Of a DNA stretch of 46,435 nucleotides, positions 31,058 to 39,221 are shown in pieces. Under the pieces are notes generated by a model. That model saw nothing but the letters and a program-made list of their open reading frames with translations, was not told where the DNA came from and made no database searches. This DNA comes from Gemmatimonadota bacterium (lineage in GTDB: Bacteria > Gemmatimonadota > Gemmatimonadetes > Longimicrobiales > Gaopeijiaceae). Position 1 is the first letter of the stretch. The number at the start of each line of letters is the position of its first letter. The position numbers and the translations under genes are program-made. The stretch spans positions 1 through 46,435 of the forward strand of contig JAJDXM010000004.1 in the NCBI GenBank assembly GCA_022823225.1, given 5' to 3'.

Positions 31058-31867
31058 ATGTCCGCCCTGCACCACGAGATCATCACGGCGCCCGGAGCCG
31101 CGCCGTCGCGCCGAATGCTGCTGCTGCACGGGATCTACGGCGCGGGTCGCAACTGGGGCAGCGTGGCGCGGCGGCTCGTCAGGGCGCGGCCCGCCTGGAG
31201 CGTGATCCTGGTGGACCTCCGGTCCCATGGACGGTCGCCGCGGATGGCGCCGCACACGGTCGAGGCCTGCGCTGACGACCTGCTCCGCCTCGAGCGCACG
31301 CTGGAAGGAGCCGCCGAGGCGGTCCTGGGGCACTCCTTCGGCGGCAAGGTCGCACTTCTCCACGCCCGGCGCCGCTGCCCCGCGCAGCTTTGGATCATCG
31401 ACTCGGCGCCGGGCGCGGGGCGGCCGGGGGGCGGGGCGTGGCGCATGCTGGGCGTCCTGCGCCGCCACCCGGGTCCATTCGGCAGCCGCGCCGAGGTGGT
31501 CGCCGCGGTGGAGGCGGAAGGCTTTGCGCCGCTGGTCGCCAACTGGATGGCCACCAACGCCGTGAGGACGCCGGACGGCCTTGCGTGGCGCCTGGACCCC
31601 GACGAAATGGAGGCGTACCTGCGCGACTATTTCCGGACGGACGCCTGGGACATCGCCGAGTCGCCGCCCCGGGGCACGGCGATCCACTTCGTGAAGGCCC
31701 TCGGCTCGAGCGTCCTCGGCGAACGGGATGTGGCCCGCATTCGGGCGGCCGGAGGCGGAACCGGCCGGGTCTTCCTCCACGAAGTGCAGGGCGGCCACTG
31801 GGTGAACACGGAGAACCCCGGCGCGATCCACGATCTGCTGACTCGCACGCTGGCAGATCGCGGATAG
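31058..31867 (+). CDS. Alpha/beta hydrolase (YbfF-like esterase)
   Basis: A 269-aa alpha/beta hydrolase. LLLHGIYGAGRNWGSVARRL (~20-39) is the oxyanion region, VDLRSHGRS (~51-59) the second conserved strand, and GHSFGGKVAL (~88-97) the nucleophile elbow with Ser90. A His near HEVQGGHWVN (~246-255) completes the triad. This order matches YbfF-type esterases. The substrate is unknown. ATG 31058 directly begins the domain; the longer frame from 30668 lies over the DUF5916 gene. Confidence 0.85.
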   Translation: MSALHHEIITAPGAAPSRRMLLLHGIYGAGRNWGSVARRLVRARPAWSVILVDLRSHGRSPRMAPHTVEACADDLLRLERTLEGAAEAVLGHSFGGKVALLHARRRCPAQLWIIDSAPGAGRPGGGAWRMLGVLRRHPGPFGSRAEVVAAVEAEGFAPLVANWMATNAVRTPDGLAWRLDPDEMEAYLRDYFRTDAWDIAESPPRGTAIHFVKALGSSVLGERDVARIRAAGGGTGRVFLHEVQGGHWVNTENPGAIHDLLTRTLADRG

Positions 31868-31897
31868 ACCGCGTGAGCACCGCGGGCTGCTCGGGTA

Positions 31898-31919
31898 GCG
31901 CGCGGCTCGCGCCGCGCGC
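31898..31919. other. GC-rich hairpin after the hydrolase gene
   Basis: GCGCGCGGC (31898-31906) and GCCGCGCGC (31911-31919) pair perfectly around a four-base loop. Together with the following larger hairpin it lies between two convergent genes; no T tract follows. Confidence 0.5.
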
Positions 31920-31925
31920 GGGAAA

Positions 31926-31960
31926 GGGCCCCCGCGCCGGCTTGTCCGGCGCGGGGGCCC
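31926..31960. terminator. Strong GC-rich bidirectional hairpin between convergent genes
   Basis: GGGCCCCCGCGCCGG (31926-31940) and CCGGCGCGGGGGCCC (31946-31960) are exact inverted repeats with a five-base loop. It lies between the hydrolase stop (31867) and the TonB-receptor stop (31995), which converge. A terminator without a T tract is common in GC-rich genomes. Confidence 0.7.
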
Positions 31961-31994
31961 GGTTCGCCCGCTCGGGAGCGGGCCGGCCACCCGG

Positions 31995-34742
31995 TCAGCG
32001 GGAGATCTGGAAGCCGAAGTTGAAGAAGCGCGGATAACCGAGGAAGACCTCGGCATCGTCGGCCTTGTGGCTGAGGATTCCCCGTTCGCGCTCGGCGTCG
32101 TCCCGGTATCCGTTGAAGCGGGAGTTGTCGCGCGCGTCCTGAACGTAGATCGCGTCCATGATGTTGTAGGCGTTGAAGAAGAGCCTCATGGTGCCCCCGC
32201 CGACGGCTGCCGACATCTCGTCCGCGAGCCGGTAGGAAAGATGCAGGTCGAAGACCGTGTAACCCGGCGGGCTCCAGGACTGCACGCCCCGGTCAAGGGT
32301 CGTGGTACGCGAGAACGGATCGTAGTCCGCGTAGTGCTTCCCGTATGTCTTGCCCACGACCTGTGCGTAGAAACCACCGGCCGGGAATACCGAGAGCGCG
32401 TACGCGACCTGGAACTGAGGCGCGTCGCCGACCAGGAGCCCGTCCAGGTAGAAGGTGTATTCCTCGGTTTCGCTCTGGCGGTCGTCGGGCTTGAAGGTGC
32501 CGCTCGGATCGTTGGTGAACTTCCAGTCGCCGTACGACAGCGCCCCGTCGAAGCGCATGAAGTCCGACGGCCGGAACGCCCCCTCGACTTCGACGCCCAC
32601 GTGGCGCGCGTCCACGCCCAGCAGGTTCACCAGTCCGTCCTGGTTGTCGCCGAGCAGGTTCCGGATGAACTGGTTGCGGGTGCGGTCGTTCCACTGCGTG
32701 AAATACACGTTGCCGTCCAGCGACAACCTGCGGTCGTTTGAGCGGAAGCGCGTCCCCGCCTCGAACGAAAGGAAAGTCTCGTTCTTCGCGTCAGGGTTGA
32801 GGATGCCTCGGTTGTCGTCGATCACTCCATCGAAGATCGGAACCTTCGAGACCAGCCCCGCATTCCCGTAGACCGACCACTCGGAATTCAGGTTGCGGAC
32901 CGCTCCGCCCTTCACCTGATAGCCCGTCAGGCCGCCGCTGCTGAGCTCCAGGAAACCGCCGGCGGGGCCGCGAGTGAAGAAGTCGGTGAAGTCGTACGAA
33001 AGCCGCGAGACACCCAGCATGCCGTAGTACGAACCGGCCTCCGAGGTCTGCTCGGCCTGCAGGTGCGCCCCGACCCAGTTGACGTCGTTCTCGTTGTGGT
33101 AGTTGATCTTCTCGCCGAGGAGCCGGTCACCTTCCTCCTCGCTCCAGAAGTCCGAACTGCACCCGCGGAAGCAGTCGTTGTAGAAACGGCCGCCGAGCAG
33201 GTCACGGACCTCGCGGTAGTGCTCGATCGTCGCGGTGCGCCAGTCCAGCCCGAGTTCCGTCACGAGCCCGCCGAAATCCTTCTGCAGCTTGGCGATCATG
33301 CCGTAGGTGTCCTGGTTGTTCACCGAGTTCCGAAGAATCCCCCTCGATCCGGAGTCACTGCTCGCGTTCCTGTTGATGGTGGCGTCCCAGTCGGCGAATC
33401 GCTGTCCGTAGGTGTAGTCCCACACCAGCGAGCCGTAGGTGCCGGTACCGCCGCCCTGGCCTCCGGAGTAGTACGCGACCGCGGTGGCGGTGAGGCCTTC
33501 GCCCAGGTAGGAATACCAGTTGAGGTTCACCTGCGGCTTGTGGAAGTAGTTCTCCCGCTCGTTGATGAAGGTGCGGTCATGCCGGCTGAAGACGCCGGAC
33601 CCCGGACCGGTGCTCGTGAACTGCCGGCCTGTGTAGCTCGGATCGACACCTCCCACATTCGGGCTCCAGTACCGGCCCGCCTGTGTCCTGAACTGGTTCA
33701 GCGCGTCGCGGTCGTAGTCCTCCAGCGAGAAAGCGAAATCGCGGTCGATGGTGCCGATGTTCAGCCTGTAGAGGTTTTGCCCGTGCCGCTGGGGCGCCCC
33801 CACCGCGTACAGCTCGATCCGGTTGCTGTCGTTGAACTTGTACTGAGACGCCAGGTAGTACGACCACGCGTCGGTCCAGGTGCCGTCGACGATGCCGTCG
33901 CCCGTCTTGCGCACCCCCGACGCGGTCATGGCGAAGTTGCCGATCGCGCCGGTCGAGGCCGTCATGGTGGTCTTGAGGAAGTTCCCGCTGCCGAACTCCT
34001 GCTTGAGGTTGTAGCCGGTGTCCTGGGCGCTTGGATCCGTGATCACGTTCAGCGTGCCGCCGATCGACGGCGTCGCGAGGTTGATTGCGCTGAGCCCGCG
34101 TTGCAGCTGGATGCTCGTGGCGGCGTCCCCGAGTCCGTCCCAGTTGGACCAGTAGACCCAGCCGTTCTCCATGTCGTTCACCGGCACCCCGTTGATCATC
34201 ACGGCGGTGTTGCGCTGGCTGAAGCCCCGCACGTTGATGCGGGCGTCGCCGGCGCCGCCGCCCTGCGGCGTCGAGTAGACGGACGGAGTCACGTTCAGCA
34301 CCAGCGGCAGGTCGCGCGACCCGAGCTGGGTTTGAATCTGCGACTTGGGAACGTCGGTGAAGGCGACGGGCGTCATGCGCGGCTCGGCCCGCTCCGCCAG
34401 CACCTCGATCCCGCCGACCGACACGGCCGTGGCGACCATGTCGAAGTCGACCACTTCGGTGTCGCCGGCGGCAACCGTGATCTGCTGGGTCTCTCCCCGG
34501 TACCCGATCAATTCCACCCTGACGTCGTAGGTGCCCGGGGGAACTCCCACGACGTTGTAGCGCCCGGATTGGTTGGTGAGGTCACCGTACTGCGCACCGG
34601 TTTCGGACTGCGACAGAACCACCTGGGCGCCGACAAGTGCGCTCCCGTCGGCCATCACGCTCCCGGTCACTGCTCCGTTCTCCTGGGCGTTCAGTGGAAA
34701 CGCCACCGGAAGCAGGGCCACCAACAGACAGATTCGCTTCAT
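31995..34742 (-). CDS. TonB-dependent receptor with carboxypeptidase-regulatory-like N-terminal domain (Oar-like)
   Basis: A 915-aa outer-membrane receptor. Signal peptide MKRICLLVALLPVAFPLNAQ, a CarboxypepD_reg-like domain (~22-105, GAVTGSVMADGSALVGAQVVL, NQSGRYNVVGVPPGTYDVRVELIGY), a plug (~125-240: PSVYSTPQGGG, GDARINVRGFSQRNTAVMINGVPVNDMENG, LGDAATSIQLQRG) and a beta barrel to the end. It should import a nutrient or siderophore using TonB energy; the ligand is not evident. GGAGGAG stands before ATG 34742. No SusD partner is next to it. Confidence 0.9.
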   Translation of the reverse strand: MKRICLLVALLPVAFPLNAQENGAVTGSVMADGSALVGAQVVLSQSETGAQYGDLTNQSGRYNVVGVPPGTYDVRVELIGYRGETQQITVAAGDTEVVDFDMVATAVSVGGIEVLAERAEPRMTPVAFTDVPKSQIQTQLGSRDLPLVLNVTPSVYSTPQGGGAGDARINVRGFSQRNTAVMINGVPVNDMENGWVYWSNWDGLGDAATSIQLQRGLSAINLATPSIGGTLNVITDPSAQDTGYNLKQEFGSGNFLKTTMTASTGAIGNFAMTASGVRKTGDGIVDGTWTDAWSYYLASQYKFNDSNRIELYAVGAPQRHGQNLYRLNIGTIDRDFAFSLEDYDRDALNQFRTQAGRYWSPNVGGVDPSYTGRQFTSTGPGSGVFSRHDRTFINERENYFHKPQVNLNWYSYLGEGLTATAVAYYSGGQGGGTGTYGSLVWDYTYGQRFADWDATINRNASSDSGSRGILRNSVNNQDTYGMIAKLQKDFGGLVTELGLDWRTATIEHYREVRDLLGGRFYNDCFRGCSSDFWSEEEGDRLLGEKINYHNENDVNWVGAHLQAEQTSEAGSYYGMLGVSRLSYDFTDFFTRGPAGGFLELSSGGLTGYQVKGGAVRNLNSEWSVYGNAGLVSKVPIFDGVIDDNRGILNPDAKNETFLSFEAGTRFRSNDRRLSLDGNVYFTQWNDRTRNQFIRNLLGDNQDGLVNLLGVDARHVGVEVEGAFRPSDFMRFDGALSYGDWKFTNDPSGTFKPDDRQSETEEYTFYLDGLLVGDAPQFQVAYALSVFPAGGFYAQVVGKTYGKHYADYDPFSRTTTLDRGVQSWSPPGYTVFDLHLSYRLADEMSAAVGGGTMRLFFNAYNIMDAIYVQDARDNSRFNGYRDDAERERGILSHKADDAEVFLGYPRFFNFGFQISR

Positions 34743-35047
34743 TTTCTCCTCCGATTCTGGGGGTTACGATCACAATTGCAGCGGGCCCGCATGGCTCCGC
34801 CACCATACTAGCACTTCACCACTTCCTGGGCGAATGATCGCCACTCCTCGTCCCCTCCCGTGTCCTGACCGGTCACAATCACGTAACGTCGCAAACCGCT
34901 GGACACCGTCCAGACGAAAACGTAGATTCTTCTCGCTGCGACAGCAAACGGCGCGCTGCCCGAACGGGTCCGACCCGGGTCGGGACTCACCGTGTCAACC
35001 ATTAGTGGGCGACGCGGTTTTCTTTGGTTGCATCCAATGGAGGACGC
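34743..35047. other. Divergent promoter region between the TonB receptor and ABC genes
   Basis: 305 bases between divergent genes. Possible elements: TAGTAT-like -10 on the minus strand (complement of 34805-34810) and a CTGGAC/GTCCAG inverted repeat near 34900-34914. Neither is strong enough to call. No coding frame here looks real. Confidence 0.35.
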
Positions 35048-36007
35048 ATGATCTCGGTCGAAGGTGTCACCAAGCGCTACGGCCCCATCACAGCGGTGGA
35101 CCAGGCGAGCTTCACGGTGAACCGGGGCGAGGTCGTCGGTTTTCTGGGCCCGAACGGCGCCGGAAAGACGACGACCATGCGGATGCTCACGGGCACATTG
35201 CAGCCCGACGAGGGCACGATCCGGTTCGACGGTTCGCGCATCAGCGAGGACCTGACCGCCGCGAAGTCCCGGGTGGGATACCTGCCGGAGGCGAACCCGC
35301 TCTACGACGACATGCTCGTCTGCGAATTCCTGGAGTACGTGGCGCGGCTGAGGGGAATGGACGGCGGCGGCGCCCGCCCCGCCATCGGTCGCGCGGTCGA
35401 GGAGACGGGGCTGGACGAGGTCTTTTTCCGTCCGATCGCCGAAATCTCCAAGGGCTTCCGGCAACGGACCGGCATGGCCGGAGCGATCCTCCACGAGCCC
35501 GAGATCCTCGTTCTCGACGAGCCCACCGAGGGGCTCGACCCCAACCAGCGGGTGGAGATCCGGAAGCTGGTCAACTCGCTCGGCAGCGAGCGGACGGTGA
35601 TCCTCAGCACCCACGTCATGCAGGAGGTCGAGGCGACCTGCGACAGGCTGCTGATCATCTCCCGGGGCGCCATCGCCGCCGACGGCACCGTGGGCGAACT
35701 GATCGAGGCCGGGCGGGGCGTGTCCCATTACACGGTGGAAGCCGCCGGGGAAGGGGTGGCCCGCGCGCTCGCGGCGCTCCCGGGTGTCGCGGACCATTCG
35801 GTGGAACCGGTCGAAGGACGGATGCGGGTGCGCCTGGAGGCGGAGGGCGACCGCGAACTCCGGCCCGGGATCTACCAACTGGCCAGGGAGCGCGATTGGG
35901 TGCTCTGGGAGCTGAGGCGCGAGCGCGCCACCCTCGAGCAGGTCTTCCGGGAGCTCACCCTGGACGCACGGCAGTCCGTGGAGTCGGCGCGGGAGGAGGC
36001 GGAATGA
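35048..36007 (+). CDS. ABC transporter ATP-binding protein, GldA-like
   Basis: A 319-aa ABC ATPase: Walker A GPNGAGKTT (~37-45), Q-loop-like LPEANPLY, signature ISKGFRQRTGMAGAI (~135-149), Walker B ILVLDEPTEGLD (~153-164), H-loop STHVMQEVEATCDRL. A C-terminal ~90 residues form the extension seen in GldA/NatA-type exporters. ATG 35048 has GGAGGA before it. Its stop overlaps the permease start as ATGA; the three genes 35048-39176 form an export operon of Gld type (gliding motility or secretion-linked ABC systems in Bacteroidota, with wide distribution elsewhere). Confidence 0.88.
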   Translation: MISVEGVTKRYGPITAVDQASFTVNRGEVVGFLGPNGAGKTTTMRMLTGTLQPDEGTIRFDGSRISEDLTAAKSRVGYLPEANPLYDDMLVCEFLEYVARLRGMDGGGARPAIGRAVEETGLDEVFFRPIAEISKGFRQRTGMAGAILHEPEILVLDEPTEGLDPNQRVEIRKLVNSLGSERTVILSTHVMQEVEATCDRLLIISRGAIAADGTVGELIEAGRGVSHYTVEAAGEGVARALAALPGVADHSVEPVEGRMRVRLEAEGDRELRPGIYQLARERDWVLWELRRERATLEQVFRELTLDARQSVESAREEAE

Positions 36008-38289
36008 CGATCGGACAGACCGCCGAGGTCGCGCGCCGGGAGCTGCGCGGCTTCTTCGACCAGCCGATGGCGTACGTGCTGGCCGTGGCATTCCTGGGGC
36101 TCGGGCTCTACCTGGCCTTCCGCTCGCTCTTCGCCCTGTCCTACGCGACCCTCAGGCCGTTTTTCGACAACCTGCCCTGGCTGCTCGTGGTCTTCGTTCC
36201 CGCGGTGACCATGAAGAGCCTGGCCGAAGAGCGCCGCGGACGGACGCTGGAGTGGCTGCTCGCCCAGCCGCTCACCGAAACCGAGATCGTGGCGGGCAAG
36301 TTCATCGGGAACTGGCTGTTCGTGATGATCACGCTGGCCGGGACGATCCCGATGGCGCTCGGCGTGCTCATGGCGTCGGAGGCCGATGCCGGAATCATGG
36401 TCGCGCAGTACCTTGGTGCCGCGCTTCTGGCGGCCCAGATGATCGCCATCGGGATCTGTGCCTCGTCGTTCACGCGGAATCAGATCACGGCCTTCATCCT
36501 CGGCGCCTCGATCTGCCTGTTGCTGGTCCTCATCGGGTCGCCGATCGTCCAGTACGGCCTTCCACCGGCACTGGCCAACTGGGCCGCGCAGCTGTCGGTG
36601 ATCAGCCACTTCCAGAACATCGCGCGGGGAGTGGTGGACCTGCGCGACCTCCTCTACTTCGCGTCCACCTGCGCCCTGTTCCTCCTCCTTGCGGTGGCGG
36701 CGCTCGGCCGCGAGCGGCTCAGCCACGCGGGCGCCGCCTACCGGCGTCTCCGGCTCGGCACCGGGGCGATCGCGCTTGCCGTGGTCGTCCTCAACCTGCT
36801 GGGGGGACACCTGCGCGGCCGGGTCGACCTCACGCGGGACGATCTCTTCACCCTTTCGAGCGGCAGCCGCGACATCCTCGGCGGCCTCGACGACGTGGTG
36901 AACCTGACGCTGTTCACCAGCGACGACCTCCCCCCCGAGATTCAGCTGCGCGTCCGCGACGTGCGCGATCTGGTGGCGGACATGCGGAACGCGGCGGGCG
37001 AAATGCTGTCCGTGCGGGACATCAACCCGGACGACGACGAGGACGCGGCGAGCGAGGCAACCGCTCTCGGGGTCGTGCAGATCGAGTTCAACGTCCTGCG
37101 CGACGATGAGCTGCAGGTGAAGCGGGGCTACTTCGGCCTGGCGGTCACCTACGCCGACGAGCAGGAGACGATCCCGGTCATCGACCGGACGGACGACCTT
37201 GAGTTCCGGCTCGTCTCCGCGATCGCGCAGATGACGGCGGAGAGGCGTCCCGTGCTGGCCTTCATGACGGGGTTCGACGCCCGGGAGTCGTTCCATTACC
37301 GGTCCTTCCGGGAGAGCGTGGCGGACCGCTACTCGATCACCAGCGTGGACCTCGCCAACGACTCCGTGGCGCCGTTCGTGCCGGATTCGATCGATGTGCT
37401 TGTCGTGGCGGCCCCGATGACGCCGGTTTCGCCCGATGCCGCCGCCGCCATCGACAGCTACCTTGACCGGGGCGGCGCCGCTCTTCTGTTGATGGAGCGC
37501 CACCTCTTCAACCCCCAGTCTCCCACCCTCATCCCGGTCGCGTCCGGCCTGGAGTCGCTGCTGGCCGAGCGCGGCGTGACGGCACCTGGCGAGGTGGTGT
37601 TCGACGTGGCCTCCGCCGAGCGGGTCCAGACGCGCCAGGGGATCTTCACCGTGCTCCGCGACTATCCCCTCTGGCCCGTGGCCTTCCGGGGCGACAACCA
37701 TGCCACCAACCGCGATCTGGGCAATGTCACCTTCGGCTGGGCGGCGCCCTTCACCTGGGACGAAGACGGCCCTGCCGTGACCGCGCTGTGGACAACCACG
37801 GAGTCGGGCGGCACCCGGCCGGCCGGAATGATGGTCGACCCGAGCTTCCCGGTCGGGGCCACGCAGGACGAGGTTGGCATGCAGACGCTTGCGGTGGCGG
37901 TCGAAGACTCCGTGGGCGGCAGGTTCATTGCCGTCGGCGACGCCGATTTCCTGGAGGAGCAGTTCGTCCAGGCCAACTCCCAGAACCTCGTGTTCGCGGC
38001 CAACGCCATCGACTGGCTCGCGCAGGACGAGGCGCTGATCGCGATCCGGTCGAAGGACAGGACCCCTCCGGTGCTCGCCTTCGAGTCGGACGGCGGCAGG
38101 GACGCCCTGAAGTGGGGGTCGCTGATCGGTGTGCCCGCCATCTTCGTTCTGGTGGGGATCGCCAGGGTGACGAGGCGCGGAGCCCGGGCCGAGCGGCGCT
38201 GGAGCGACGCGGTCGCCGAGGGGGTCGTCCGTGTCACCACGAGCGGCGGGACGGGCGGCGAGGACGAAGACGGCGGAGGCGTCCGATGA
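36004..38289 (+). CDS. GldF-GldG-type fused ABC permease/auxiliary protein
   Basis: A 761-aa protein. The first ~260 residues are a six-span ABC-2 permease (GldF-like): FFDQPMAYVLAVAFLGLGLYLAFRSLF, FVPAVTMKSLAEERRGRTLEWLLAQPLTETEIVAGKF. Residues ~270-735 are a GldG-like part: LTRDDLFTLSSGSRDILGGLDDVVNLTLFTSDDLPP, NPDDDEDA, LVVAAPMTPVSPDAAAAIDSYLDRGGAALLLMERHLF, with a last membrane segment (~695-715). In Flavobacteria gldF and gldG are separate; here they are fused. ATGA overlaps on both sides (36004 and 38286). Confidence 0.85.
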   Translation: MTIGQTAEVARRELRGFFDQPMAYVLAVAFLGLGLYLAFRSLFALSYATLRPFFDNLPWLLVVFVPAVTMKSLAEERRGRTLEWLLAQPLTETEIVAGKFIGNWLFVMITLAGTIPMALGVLMASEADAGIMVAQYLGAALLAAQMIAIGICASSFTRNQITAFILGASICLLLVLIGSPIVQYGLPPALANWAAQLSVISHFQNIARGVVDLRDLLYFASTCALFLLLAVAALGRERLSHAGAAYRRLRLGTGAIALAVVVLNLLGGHLRGRVDLTRDDLFTLSSGSRDILGGLDDVVNLTLFTSDDLPPEIQLRVRDVRDLVADMRNAAGEMLSVRDINPDDDEDAASEATALGVVQIEFNVLRDDELQVKRGYFGLAVTYADEQETIPVIDRTDDLEFRLVSAIAQMTAERRPVLAFMTGFDARESFHYRSFRESVADRYSITSVDLANDSVAPFVPDSIDVLVVAAPMTPVSPDAAAAIDSYLDRGGAALLLMERHLFNPQSPTLIPVASGLESLLAERGVTAPGEVVFDVASAERVQTRQGIFTVLRDYPLWPVAFRGDNHATNRDLGNVTFGWAAPFTWDEDGPAVTALWTTTESGGTRPAGMMVDPSFPVGATQDEVGMQTLAVAVEDSVGGRFIAVGDADFLEEQFVQANSQNLVFAANAIDWLAQDEALIAIRSKDRTPPVLAFESDGGRDALKWGSLIGVPAIFVLVGIARVTRRGARAERRWSDAVAEGVVRVTTSGGTGGEDEDGGGVR

Positions 38290-39176
38290 GCGAGAAGGGC
38301 CTGCGCGCGTCGCTGTATTTTCTCGGGGCTGTGGTCGCGCTGTACTTCCTGGCGACGCTGCTGGGCCGAGCCGGCGATTCGCCGCGCACGGTGGATGCAG
38401 GCCTGACGGGCGCGCTGGAGGAGCTGCGGGCGGTCCCCCACGATCTGTTCGTCATCGAGGGTCCTTCGGGCGCGATTCGCCTGGAGATGGGCGGCGGGGT
38501 CTGGACGGCCAACGGCTTCGAGGCCGACTCCAGCGCCGTCGGCCGTCTCGTCCGCGCGCTGGAGGAGGTCGCGGCGGTTTCCGTAGCCGGCACCAATCCG
38601 GCCAATCACGAACGCTTTGGCGTCACGCGGGACAGCGCCGTCGCGATCGGCACAGGAGAGGGCCCCCTCGTGCTCCTGGGCAAGGCCGGAACGCGCTTTC
38701 GGACCGCCTACGCCCGCCTCCCGGACGGCGATGTGGTGAGCCTCGTCGAGGGCGACCTGCGCTCGGCCGCGGCCAGGCCGCTGGCGGATTGGCGCAACAA
38801 GGTCGTGCTGCGGGCCGACACGGCCGCGGTGACGCGGGTCGCCGTCACGCACGGCACCGAGACCCGGCTCTACGAGCGCCAGGATTCGGTCTGGACGGTC
38901 AACGGGGACGCGGCGGAGGCGATCACGGTCAACAACATCCTGCAGGAACTCGCCACCCTGCGAGCCAGCGGCTTCGCCCCGGAGGGTGCCGCGATGCCCG
39001 AGCCGGCCGACAGGACCGTGGTGGCCACGGACGCCGACGGGAACGAATTGGCGGCCATCTCGCTCGCCGAACAGGAGGGCAGCTACTGGCTCTCGTCGAC
39101 AAGCAGCCCGTACATTTTCGAGATTCCCACCTTCCGCGCCAACCGGCTCGCACCCGGAGGACCGGAAGAAGGCTGA
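38286..39176 (+). CDS. DUF4340 family protein of the Gld-like exporter
   Basis: A 296-aa protein with an N-terminal membrane span (~8-27, SLYFLGAVVALYFLATLLG) and an outer part of DUF4340 type: two or three repeats in which a short sequence reads like LVRALEEVAAVSVAG...NHERFGVT (~82-105) and VNNILQELATLRASGF (~218-233). DUF4340 genes usually sit next to GldFG-like permease genes, as here. The start overlaps the permease stop. It should stay with the ABC complex on the periplasmic side; its exact job is not established. Confidence 0.8.
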   Translation: MSEKGLRASLYFLGAVVALYFLATLLGRAGDSPRTVDAGLTGALEELRAVPHDLFVIEGPSGAIRLEMGGGVWTANGFEADSSAVGRLVRALEEVAAVSVAGTNPANHERFGVTRDSAVAIGTGEGPLVLLGKAGTRFRTAYARLPDGDVVSLVEGDLRSAAARPLADWRNKVVLRADTAAVTRVAVTHGTETRLYERQDSVWTVNGDAAEAITVNNILQELATLRASGFAPEGAAMPEPADRTVVATDADGNELAAISLAEQEGSYWLSSTSSPYIFEIPTFRANRLAPGGPEEG

Positions 39177-39221
39177 CCCCCGGAGTCCATCGCTCAAGCG
39201 ACTGCTGAAAGGCAGGGTGAA

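Noticed and set aside
28805-32056. Extended DUF5916 frame starting at 32056
   Set aside because: The signal peptide starts at 31042; the upstream extension overlaps the opposite-strand hydrolase and is Arg/Pro-rich.
33063-34811. Antisense frame (582 aa) over the TonB receptor
   Set aside because: No domains; Val/Arg/Glu-rich shadow of the receptor gene.
34573-36003. Upstream extension of the GldF-like frame back to 34573
   Set aside because: The extension overlaps the ABC ATPase gene and the TonB receptor start; ATG 36004 with the ATGA overlap is the natural start.
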